Assembly (NCBI RefSeq): GCF_003048835.2
Contig: NZ_CP060705.1
Coordinates: 1,302,001 to 1,366,000, forward strand
Direction: 5' to 3'
DNA: 64,000 bases
From: Campylobacter concisus
GTDB taxonomy: Bacteria; Campylobacterota; Campylobacteria; Campylobacterales; Campylobacteraceae
The stretch's first letter is position 1, and the number at the start of each line of letters is the position of its first letter. Below the pieces are notes generated by a model. It saw only the letters and a list, made by a program, of their open reading frames with translations, was not told where the DNA came from and ran no database searches. Of this stretch, positions 56,811 to 64,000 are shown one piece after another. Made by a program: the position numbers and the translations under genes.

Positions 56811-59591
56811 TTACGCCTTGTAAATTTTAACCGCGCATTTTTTATAGTCTGTCTCTTTTGAGATAGGGCAAGTAGCGTCAAGGCAGACTTTATTTATAAA
56901 TACGTTTTCATCAAAGAAAGGCACATAAACAAGACCTACTGGCGGCTTGTTTCTACCTTTTAGATCTACTCTTGCTTTTACCTTGCCGCGGCGTGACTCG
57001 ACCCAAACGATCTCGTTTTGAAGCACGCCAAGTTTTTTAGCGTCATCTTCGTGCATGTAGCAAAGTGCCTCTGGAACGGCTCTATAAAGCTCAGGAACAC
57101 GCATAGTCATCGTGCCTGTATGCCAGTGCTCTAGAACACGGCCAGTACATAGCCAGAATGGATAATCTTTGCTTGGCATCTCGCATGGATCCATGTAAGG
57201 GCGGAAGAAAATTTTTGCTTTGTTTGCAAGAGGAGTTTTCTCTTGATTTTTCACGCCTTTTAGATCGCCTGTTGGAAGAGCTGCGTTTTTGTTGCCGTAG
57301 AATGCAAATTTATCATTTGGAGCGGCTTTTTTAGCGTATGGGTCAAATTTGGTGTTAAATCTCCACTGAGTCTCTTTACCATCGACAACTGGCCATCTAA
57401 GACCTCTTACTCTGTGGTAAGTGTCAAAGTCAGCTAGGTCGTGGCCGTGGCCAACACCAAATTTTCTATACTCTTCCCAAAGATATTTGTGGATGAAAAA
57501 TCCATATCCTTTAAATTCTTTACCATCAGAGCCGATCACCTTTCTACTATCGCCAAAGACTTCTGTGTTGTCATAGTTTTCCATGATCGGATCGTTTGCG
57601 CTAAATTTCTTAGCATCTTCATTTGCAAAAAGCACGTCAAATAGCGTATCTTCTTCGCTATATCCCATAGCTTTTGCAGCCTCAAGCACGCTTGGAAGTG
57701 TCACTTTGTCATTTAGCTTTTTCTCGCCCCAAACATCTTTTAGTTTAAAGCGCTTACTAAACTCAAGCATCTGCCAGATATCAGGCATCGCTTCGCCAAC
57801 AGGAAGTACTTGCTGTCTCCAGTGCTGTGTCCTTCTCTCAGCATTACCGTATGCACCCCATTTTTCATAGATCATCGCAGTTGGGAGGATAAGGTCAGCT
57901 ACTTTTGCAGAAATTCCTGGATAAGGGTCACTTACGACGATGAAGTTGTCCATTTCGCGAGCTGCTTTGATCCAGTGGTTTGCGTTTGCAGTGTTTTGCC
58001 ATGGGTTATTTACTTGAACCCAGATAAATTTAACCTTGCCATCTTCAAGATCACGCATCATTTTTACGTAGTGTGAGCCTGGTACGGCATTTAGTGTGCC
58101 AGCAGGTAGTTTCCAAAGTTTTTCAGTGATCTCTCTGTGCTTTGGATTGCCAACAACCATGTCAGCTGGCAAGCGGTGAACGAATGTTCCAACCTCTCTT
58201 GCTGTTCCGCACGCACTTGGTTGGCCAGTTAGAGAAAAGGCACCTGAGCCTGGAAGTGCTTGCTTGCCAAGTAAGAAATGCACCATATAAGCTTGCTCAT
58301 TTACCCATGTGCCGCGTTGGTGTTGGTTAAAGCCCATAGTCCAGAAACTCACGACTTTGCGATTTTTCTCGATGTAAAGATCAGCAAGTGCTTTTAGTTT
58401 TTTCTTAAATTCATTGATATCTTCGTTTGGATCGCCTTTTGCTACCTTAGCTGTAAAGTCAAGTGTGTAAGGCGCAAGAGCTTTTTTGAACTCTTCAAAT
58501 GTTATTTGCCAGTGATCGCCAGCTTTTGCAGCATTTTTATTTTCTAGCGTATCGCCAGCCTTTAGGCCAAGATAAGAAAGCGTAACGCCCTCAGCCTCGC
58601 TTAGCACCTTTGATTTTTCAGTAGCAGCTGTGTCTAGCTCACTTGGAGCATATTTTTTGTGGTGGATGTCTGGACGAAGACCATATCCGATATCAACTGG
58701 GCCAGCTGTGAAGACGCAGTGTTTTTTGACAAATTCTTCATCTATCATCTCAGGATGGTTATAGACTATCTCACGAGCGATGTAGTTCCAGATAGCAAGG
58801 TCAGATGACGGAGCAAAAATGATCTCGATATCGGCTAAATTTGATGTTCTAGTTGAGTAAGTGCTTAAATTTACGACCTTTACTCTATCAGGATCGCTAA
58901 GCTTTCTATCACTCACGCGCGCCCAAAGGATCGGGTGCATCTCAGCCATATTTGCGCCCCAAGCTACGATAGTATCAGTTAGCTCGATGTCATCAAAGCA
59001 GCCTGATGGTTCATCGATACCAAAAACTTGCATAAAACCAAGAACCGCACTTGCCATACAGTGTCTTGCATTTGGATCGATGCTGTTGCTTCTAAAGCCA
59101 CCTTTCATAAGCTTAACAGCTGTGTAGCCCTCTGGGATAGTGTATTGACCAGAGCCAAGCACGCCAACGCCGTGAGGTCCAAGCTCGTCATAAGTCTTTC
59201 TAAACTGAGCTTCCATCACGTCAAATGCTTGTTTCCAGCTTACTTGCTTGAATTTACCTTTTTTGTCAAATTCGCCCTTTTCATTTACACGCAAAAGTGG
59301 ATGAGTGATCCTATCTTCGCCGTACATGATCTTAGCGTTAAAGTAGCCTTTGATACAGTTTAGACCGCGATTTACCGGTGCTTCTGGATCGCCTTTTACA
59401 GCTACTATCTTGCCCTCTTTTGTAGCAACCATGATGCCACATCCGGTTCCGCAAAATCTACAGGCAGCCTTATCCCAACGCCAGCCTTTTTCAGCTTCGT
59501 TTGCCGCACTTAGCGAGCTTGGCACAGCGATACCGGCACTAGCACAAGCAGCACTAGCTGCAGCACTTTTGATGAAATCTCGTCGATTCAT
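56811..59591 (-). CDS. napA: NapA, catalytic subunit of periplasmic nitrate reductase
   Basis: A 926-residue molybdenum bis-MGD enzyme reducing nitrate to nitrite. Tat signal RRDFIK at residues 3-8; 4Fe-4S ligands Cys44, Cys47, Cys51 and Cys79 (CRFCGTGC); Mo-coordinating Cys178 in [10 protein letters not shown]. The length is the larger epsilonproteobacterial type (about 925, versus about 830 in E. coli). First gene of the napAGHBFLD operon. AAGGAG precedes it. Confidence 0.97.
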   Translation of the reverse strand: MNRRDFIKSAAASAACASAGIAVPSSLSAANEAEKGWRWDKAACRFCGTGCGIMVATKEGKIVAVKGDPEAPVNRGLNCIKGYFNAKIMYGEDRITHPLLRVNEKGEFDKKGKFKQVSWKQAFDVMEAQFRKTYDELGPHGVGVLGSGQYTIPEGYTAVKLMKGGFRSNSIDPNARHCMASAVLGFMQVFGIDEPSGCFDDIELTDTIVAWGANMAEMHPILWARVSDRKLSDPDRVKVVNLSTYSTRTSNLADIEIIFAPSSDLAIWNYIAREIVYNHPEMIDEEFVKKHCVFTAGPVDIGYGLRPDIHHKKYAPSELDTAATEKSKVLSEAEGVTLSYLGLKAGDTLENKNAAKAGDHWQITFEEFKKALAPYTLDFTAKVAKGDPNEDINEFKKKLKALADLYIEKNRKVVSFWTMGFNQHQRGTWVNEQAYMVHFLLGKQALPGSGAFSLTGQPSACGTAREVGTFVHRLPADMVVGNPKHREITEKLWKLPAGTLNAVPGSHYVKMMRDLEDGKVKFIWVQVNNPWQNTANANHWIKAAREMDNFIVVSDPYPGISAKVADLILPTAMIYEKWGAYGNAERRTQHWRQQVLPVGEAMPDIWQMLEFSKRFKLKDVWGEKKLNDKVTLPSVLEAAKAMGYSEEDTLFDVLFANEDAKKFSANDPIMENYDNTEVFGDSRKVIGSDGKEFKGYGFFIHKYLWEEYRKFGVGHGHDLADFDTYHRVRGLRWPVVDGKETQWRFNTKFDPYAKKAAPNDKFAFYGNKNAALPTGDLKGVKNQEKTPLANKAKIFFRPYMDPCEMPSKDYPFWLCTGRVLEHWHTGTMTMRVPELYRAVPEALCYMHEDDAKKLGVLQNEIVWVESRRGKVKARVDLKGRNKPPVGLVYVPFFDENVFINKVCLDATCPISKETDYKKCAVKIYKA

Positions 59592-59914
59592 TTTTTCTCC
59601 TTCAAAGATTTAAACAAATTTAAGAGATATTACTCTCATTAAACTTATTTACCCCTGATTTACGTAGATAAAAATTTCAATAAACTTAAGATGTAAAATT
59701 ACATATTAGTTTAAGAAAATTTATATAAATAGCCCATTATAAAAGAAGTAAGATGATAACTTAAAGCAATTTTTTAACATATCTATAGGTATTTTACAAG
59801 TAAATCTTAAAAAAATAAATTATAAATTTATTCAAATAGTTGAGTAGAAAAGTAACACATAAATTGGGGTAAATTTATCTTTTATTTAATCAAATTTATA
59901 TACGATGGAACAAG
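59592..59914. other. AT-rich region upstream of napA
   Basis: Non-coding, AT-rich, contains the napA ribosome-binding site and presumably its promoter. I see no convincing -10 box with -35, operator or RNA structure. Confidence 0.5.
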
Positions 59915-59962
59915 AAATTTTAAAATTTATAAACGAGCATATCACGGCTCTAAATTTAAATT
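59915..59962 (+). repeat. Interspersed AT-rich repeat, module 1, copy d (truncated)
   Basis: AAATTTTAAAATTTATAAACGAGC and ATCACGGCTCTAAATTT match the left half of copies a and c; the right half is missing and AATTTTATTGAAATT follows. Confidence 0.7.
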
Positions 59963-59978
59963 TTATTGAAATTATCCA

Positions 59979-60151
59979 CATGCAGTGCGAAGCACTGAGG
60001 CATGCTACCTATAACGTCGTCGGGCTTTACTTCGACTTCGTCTCGTAACTGCAAGCAGACAGGGGATTGTTAAGGGGGAAGGGAGCTTCTTTGCTTCGCA
60101 AGCTCACAACTGCAAGCAGAGCGTAATTCAAGCCTCTTCCCCCTTAACAAT
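59979..60151 (-). repeat. Two-hairpin repeat, module 2, inverted longer copy C
   Basis: On the minus strand: hairpin 1 with a perfect 16-bp stem (ATTGTTAAGGGGGAAG, 60066-60081 with 60136-60151), the CTTGAATTACG start of the loop, an extra stretch of about 33 bases, CAATCCCCT, a second insertion of about 45 bases, GTTATAGGTAGCATGC and hairpin 2 (CAGTGC/GCACTG, 59979-60005). Stem base sequence differs from copies A and B while pairing is kept. It lies downstream of chemoreceptor 2 in the same orientation. Confidence 0.75.
60047..60120 (+). repeat. 13-base direct repeat inside copy C
   Basis: AACTGCAAGCAGA occurs at 60047-60059 and again at 60108-60120. Both lie in the parts of copy C that have no counterpart in copies A and B. 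Confidence 0.75.
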
Positions 60152-60199
60152 AAGTTTTGTAGCCTTGTTTAAACAAATTTGAGTTTGTTTATTAAGAAG

Positions 60200-62179
60200 T
60201 TAAAACCTCTTCTTCCTAACCTCTTCAACTATGGCTTTAGCCATCTCATCTACTTCTGATGTTACTTCGTTTGCTTGGTTGGCAATTACAACATTCTCTT
60301 TTGTTAGGTTATCTATTTGAGCAACTGATTGATTTATCATATTTATGCCTTCACTTTGCTCTTTGATTGATTCACTCATCTCATTTATTGATTGAGCTAG
60401 GACATTTGTATTTGCTTCTATCTCACCTAGAGATTTTTGAGTTCTTTCTGCTAGTTTTCTAACTTCATCAGCAACAACTGCAAATCCTCTACCATGCTCT
60501 CCAGCTCTAGCTGCTTCAATAGCAGCATTAAGAGCTAGTAGGTTTGTTTGATCTGCTATATCTCTAATGATAGTTATGATGTTTTTAATTTCATCTGATT
60601 GTCTTATAACATCAGCTGTCTTTTGAGAGATGGCATTCATTGAGCTACTCATTTGCTCAACTGCAGCAGCACTTTCTTGTAAGCTATTTGCTTGAGTATT
60701 TGCTGAGCTTGCTACTTTTGATACTGAGCTAGCTAGAAGTTTAGCTTTTTCTTCTAGTACTTGAGCTTGGTTTAGATTGTCATTTAGCATTTTAGATATC
60801 TCAATGCCAAGAGAGTTTATACCACTTGCTATCTTACCATCATCATCAAGTCTTTTTGTAAAGTCTTGGTTTTTATAAGTGTTTAGTAGATCAAGTACAT
60901 CTTTACCATTACTTGATATTGCATTTTTAAGAGCAAGTTGTAGATCTTTAAATGTGCTTTTTAGTTGATTTAGAGCTGGGTTATTAGTATCAGCTTCTAA
61001 GCTTGCTTCATAGTTGCCATCTTTTATCTCATTTACAAAGGTGTTGGCTTTTTGGATGAAGGTGTTTTCTTTTTCTTTAGATGTTTGGATCTTTTGGATG
61101 TTGTCGTTGATAAGATTTGCCATTTGACCAAATTCATCTTTAGAAACGATATTTGACTTAACAGGTTCTTTGATCTCGTAGTTTAGGAATTTAAAGAATG
61201 AAACCAATGACTCAGATATAGCTGAAAGTGGTTTTAATGATCTACTAACTACAAATAAAAGAAGTGCAACAATGACTACGATAAATACTATTGATGATAT
61301 GATTTGTGAAATAAATGTCTTATTTAAGCTCTCGTCATAGTCTGTCCATGAGTTTGCAGAGCAAATAAGCCAGTTTGCTTGATCATAAAGCTCGCAAGCA
61401 AGAAGTCTCTCTGTGCCTCTAAGATTGTAAGTAAATGTTTTATCGCCATTTTTCTTATACTCATTTGAGTAGTCATCAATGATCTTCATAGCTTCGCTAG
61501 CATCAGATAAAACAAGATCCTTATGAACGAAATGAATTATTTTTTTATGCTCTAAATCAAATAAAGCTATTGCACTACTTGGAGTTGGTTTTATCTTATT
61601 AAGCTCATTATCAAGCTTATCTATACCCATATCCACGCCAAAGACACCAATAACCTTACCACCAACTACTACCTTTTTAGCAATAGTTAAATTTAAGCCA
61701 CCAGCTGAGCTTGTGTATGGAGCTGAAAAGATGATACCCTCTTTTGCAACAGCGTCCTTGTACCAGCCCTTAACCCTTGCATCATAGTTTTTTCTCTGAT
61801 CAAAAACCATAAATTTACGATCTTTGCCATCAAGCACAGCGTTATAAACAGCACCATCAGCCGCATAACCAAAGTAAAATTCAGAAAAATCAGTAACCTG
61901 CGCTGCATCCATTAGCACTTTTTCTAAAGCCTCTTTGTCATCCAAAATTTGTGGATGTGCCTCGATGTAACTAGCAAAATTTTGAACGGCTGCAAGCTTA
62001 TCTTCAAAAAATGCATTCATATAAAACTGCAAAACTTTTGAAGATGAAGTCTTAGACTCCTTTGCTAGATCATAAATACTCTCCTTGGTATTTGTGTAAT
62101 TCACCGTTGAAAACACGCCAAGCGAGACAACTAAAAGCACTACGATGATGAGTGCTATCTTGTTTGCTGCTTTTTTCAT
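60200..62179 (-). CDS. Methyl-accepting chemotaxis protein 2 (Cache sensor)
   Basis: A chemoreceptor of about 659 residues. The ATG at 62179 ([10 protein letters not shown]) is preferred over a TTG six bases upstream because AAAGGG is nine bases away from it. Membrane segment about 7-25, Cache domain about 35-275 ([15 protein letters not shown] corresponds to the dCache motif), membrane segment about 285-310, HAMP-like region, then a signalling domain nearly identical to that of the receptor at 50.5 kb. Sensor domains differ, so ligands probably differ. Confidence 0.92.
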   Translation of the reverse strand: MKKAANKIALIIVVLLVVSLGVFSTVNYTNTKESIYDLAKESKTSSSKVLQFYMNAFFEDKLAAVQNFASYIEAHPQILDDKEALEKVLMDAAQVTDFSEFYFGYAADGAVYNAVLDGKDRKFMVFDQRKNYDARVKGWYKDAVAKEGIIFSAPYTSSAGGLNLTIAKKVVVGGKVIGVFGVDMGIDKLDNELNKIKPTPSSAIALFDLEHKKIIHFVHKDLVLSDASEAMKIIDDYSNEYKKNGDKTFTYNLRGTERLLACELYDQANWLICSANSWTDYDESLNKTFISQIISSIVFIVVIVALLLFVVSRSLKPLSAISESLVSFFKFLNYEIKEPVKSNIVSKDEFGQMANLINDNIQKIQTSKEKENTFIQKANTFVNEIKDGNYEASLEADTNNPALNQLKSTFKDLQLALKNAISSNGKDVLDLLNTYKNQDFTKRLDDDGKIASGINSLGIEISKMLNDNLNQAQVLEEKAKLLASSVSKVASSANTQANSLQESAAAVEQMSSSMNAISQKTADVIRQSDEIKNIITIIRDIADQTNLLALNAAIEAARAGEHGRGFAVVADEVRKLAERTQKSLGEIEANTNVLAQSINEMSESIKEQSEGINMINQSVAQIDNLTKENVVIANQANEVTSEVDEMAKAIVEEVRKKRF

Positions 62180-62211
62180 AAACAAAATCCCTTTGTGTAA
62201 ATTTTATGTTT

Positions 62212-62219
62212 ATATCGGC
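62212..62219 (-). promoter_or_regulatory. Putative sigma28 (FliA) -10 box of chemoreceptor 2
   Basis: GCCGATAT followed by AAA on the minus strand, 32 bases before the start codon, the same as for chemoreceptor 1. Confidence 0.55.
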
Positions 62220-62292
62220 AAATTTTTTTTATGATTAATAGCTATTTACAATTATTTAGGTGTGAAATTTCAAGCTAAATTTCATATAAAGC

Positions 62293-62862
62293 CTAGTTTC
62301 TAGCATCAGCTAAAACAAGTGCAAAAAGCACATCAACGCCTGCTTTTTGAAGTGTATCTCTAGCTTCTAGTATCGTTGTGCCAGTGGTTACGATGTCATC
62401 GACTAAGATAACTGGCGCAGTGATATTTTTTAAAATTTTAAAATTTCTTGGATTGTTTTGTCTAAATTTAAGATCCTTGCCGCTGTAGCTGACACTGCTT
62501 GTCGCATGCAAGGTGTGAAAGATGGGTTTAAGGTTTTTAGCACGAAGCTCGTTTGCCAAAATAGCCGTTTGCGAGTAGCCATTATGCACTCTATCATCTA
62601 TCGGCAAGGCGTAAATTTGCTCTGGGAAGCTAAAACTCTTAGCAAATTTCTTAAATGCAAATTTGGCTAAGTTTTTATAGATAAAAAGTCCGTGCATTTG
62701 GTGCTTTGAGTGGATGAGCTCTTTGATCTCAGAGTAGCCATAGAAGCTATAAATTTTAAAGCCCTCCAGCTCTCTTGCCACAGGGCTTGGCTCGCTTAAA
62801 ATTTGCGAGCAGGTTTTACAAAATGTCTTTAGCGTAAAGCTCTTGCAAAACGCACAAAACAT
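62293..62862 (-). CDS. ComF-family phosphoribosyltransferase-like protein
   Basis: A 189-residue protein with an N-terminal cysteine cluster (CAFCKSFTLKTFCKTC, residues 3-18) that may bind zinc, and a C-terminal phosphoribosyltransferase domain with ILVDDIVTTGTTI. ComF proteins are needed for natural transformation in several bacteria, working with DprA and helicases on incoming single-stranded DNA. The start overlaps the stop of the YajG-like lipoprotein gene by one base. Confidence 0.87.
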   Translation of the reverse strand: MFCAFCKSFTLKTFCKTCSQILSEPSPVARELEGFKIYSFYGYSEIKELIHSKHQMHGLFIYKNLAKFAFKKFAKSFSFPEQIYALPIDDRVHNGYSQTAILANELRAKNLKPIFHTLHATSSVSYSGKDLKFRQNNPRNFKILKNITAPVILVDDIVTTGTTILEARDTLQKAGVDVLFALVLADARN

Positions 62863-63419
62863 CAGCTATTTAAGATAGCGATCGCAGAGCGTTTAACGGC
62901 GTCGTTGATGATGTCTGTTAAGAATGGCTTAAACGCTCCGCCAGTGCGAACTAGCTCAAATTTGGTTTGGTTGTTTGAGATATTTTTGATGATGCTTTGA
63001 TCGCCTTTTTGAATTTTAAGAGTGATCTTTATCTTACCTCTTGTGTTGTCGCTGTTATATCCGCTCATATTTGCTTCAAATTCGTTTATGAAAACTTCAA
63101 CCACAACGCCACCCATGCCATTTACATTTGCGCCACGTGCTGCAAGCTCTCTTTTAAGGGAGTCGCTAAAATAAGTCGCGAGATCGTTTTGAAGCACGAC
63201 ATACTCTTTTACAGTGCCTCTGCCATCGGTTATAGTTGCGATAGTACTTTTGTTTTTGCGACTATCATGCACCGCGCTTATATATACTTCAAGGCCGTTA
63301 GCTTGCTGACTTGCAGCAGTTTTGTAAGGATCAAACGCAACTACTGTCTGAGTAGGCGCACAACCGCTCAAAAATAGGACAAAAAGTCCAAAGATAGCTA
63401 GAAATTTAAATTTACTCAT
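62862..63419 (-). CDS. YajG-like lipoprotein
   Basis: A lipoprotein of about 185 residues. The start chosen is the ATG at 63419 (MSKFKFLAIF), with AAAGGA just upstream; an earlier start would overlap the previous gene. Lipobox LSGC. The mature domain has the YajG-like arrangement: a beta strand, a helix LATYFSDSLKRELAARGANV, two strands and a C-terminal helix. The protein upstream has the same domain. Such lipoproteins sit at the outer membrane; function unknown. Confidence 0.82.
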   Translation of the reverse strand: MSKFKFLAIFGLFVLFLSGCAPTQTVVAFDPYKTAASQQANGLEVYISAVHDSRKNKSTIATITDGRGTVKEYVVLQNDLATYFSDSLKRELAARGANVNGMGGVVVEVFINEFEANMSGYNSDNTRGKIKITLKIQKGDQSIIKNISNNQTKFELVRTGGAFKPFLTDIINDAVKRSAIAILNS

Positions 63420-63429
63420 ATTTTTCCTT

Positions 63430-64000
63430 TCAAAGTTTAGTGATCTCATCAGCCACTTTTATGGCAGCTTGCTTAACTAAAAGCGCGATAAAGAAGTCAA
63501 ACTGACCACTTTTTGACGCCTCAAGCTCCTCCACGTGGTGTCTAGTCGAGATAGGAATTCGTTTTTTGAAATTTATATCTGAAAGCACAAGCTCGCCGTA
63601 TAGATGTCCGTTTAAAATCTCCGAGCTTCTTTGGTAGTTGCCCCTAAGCTCATCAAACCTAAAATCAAGCCTGTACGTATACGGCGATGTTTGAGTATCC
63701 ACGACCACGATGCCACGAGAATTTAGCTCACGCTGCAAAAATAGATAAAAAAGCACCTCTAGGCGAGGGTTTGAGCTAAAGACTACGCTACTTCCATCAA
63801 GCCTCGTGTAGTAAATCGACCTTGCGCTGCTTCTGGCATCCACTATCCTATGAAAATAGACCTTTTTTAGCCCGACATTTATGTCGATCATATTTTTTTC
63901 CAAGCAGCAGTTTATCGCCACGTCGCTTTTATACTTGACGCCATTTATAAAGACGCCATCGCCCCTGCCCTTGCACGCACTGCAGTCGGCTGGTATGCGC
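63430..64000 (-). CDS. YajG-like protein with N-terminal CxxCxGxG motif (partial, runs off right edge)
   Basis: The frame is open to the window end, so the first residues are missing. The visible start reads ADCSACKGRGDGVFINGVKY, a CxxCxGxG motif, then a YajG-like domain (INVGLKKVYFHRIV ... FYLFLQRELNSRGIVVV ... LLVKQAAIKVADEI) similar to the downstream lipoprotein. An internal GTG giving 163 residues is possible, but the continuing frame argues against it. Ten bases separate it from the next start. Confidence 0.72.
   Translation of the reverse strand, partial: RIPADCSACKGRGDGVFINGVKYKSDVAINCCLEKNMIDINVGLKKVYFHRIVDARSSARSIYYTRLDGSSVVFSSNPRLEVLFYLFLQRELNSRGIVVVDTQTSPYTYRLDFRFDELRGNYQRSSEILNGHLYGELVLSDINFKKRIPISTRHHVEELEASKSGQFDFFIALLVKQAAIKVADEITKL

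Noticed and set aside
45207-60199. Insertion sequence or prophage
   Set aside because: No transposase, integrase or phage gene is found; the repeats are non-coding and no target duplication could be seen.

Overview
The window looks like a chromosomal segment of an epsilonproteobacterium of the genus Campylobacter, most like C. concisus. The evidence is low-GC, AAATTT-rich DNA, a Campylobacter-type major outer-membrane porin, the hemN-UPF0763-argF-hemB/ribA-rsmG neighbourhood, the napAGHB(F)LD order without napC, and a PCuAC/SCO block like C. jejuni Cj0909-Cj0911. Species assignment is inference from gene content. There is no rRNA operon, prophage, transposase or CRISPR array. The segment holds seven tRNA genes' worth of features: Arg, Trp, Thr(GGT), Gly, Tyr and Thr(TGT), that is six in total.

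Layout. 1-8.1 kb (minus): cytochrome c and its haem-attachment protein CcsBA, the porin, a lipoprotein, a flagellar-type (sigma28-like promoter) small protein, Dps and a periplasmic rhodanese. 8.3-11.5 kb: tRNA-Arg and the str operon (rpsL-rpsG-fusA). 11.6-14.6 kb: isoaspartyl dipeptidase, an NhaC-type antiporter and a DoxX protein. 14.8-28 kb: the tuf-rpmG-tRNATrp-secE-nusG-rplKAJL-rpoBC transcription/translation cluster. 28.1-28.6 kb: four tRNAs. 29-38.7 kb: an eight-gene operon that reads as a Lap-type, c-di-GMP-controlled adhesin-retention and type I secretion system: TolC-like protein with a SPOR-like N-terminus, LapG-like protease, LapD-like receptor, ABC transporter, HlyD adaptor, an unknown protein, a LuxR-type regulator and a second LapG-like protease. 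38.9-45.2 kb: haem, arginine and riboflavin genes, RsmG and HtpX. 45.8-50.4 kb: two paralogous secreted proteins, Alr, the peptidoglycan LD-carboxypeptidase Pgp2/Csd6 and a copper-delivery block. 50.5-52.5 and 60.2-62.2 kb: two chemoreceptors with nearly identical signalling domains. 53-59.6 kb: the periplasmic nitrate reductase operon. 62.3-64 kb: ComF-like protein and two YajG-like proteins, the last running off the edge.

The three long non-coding stretches (45.2-45.8, 52.5-53.0 and 59.6-60.2 kb) share interspersed repeats. One module is an AT-rich unit of about 110 bp. The other, about 115-170 bp, has two strong hairpins; I do not recognise it as a named family. In the middle stretch, 52733-52804 is not genomic: it matches the Illumina Nextera P5/Tn5 adapter, including an 8-base index close to S503 and a homopolymer tail. 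It is a read-through artefact assembled into the contig, so the junction between the chemoreceptor and the nap operon is unproven.

Biologically the most interesting unit is the Lap-like operon: it implies c-di-GMP control of a surface adhesin, with two different LapG-type proteases in one operon and no adhesin gene in the window.
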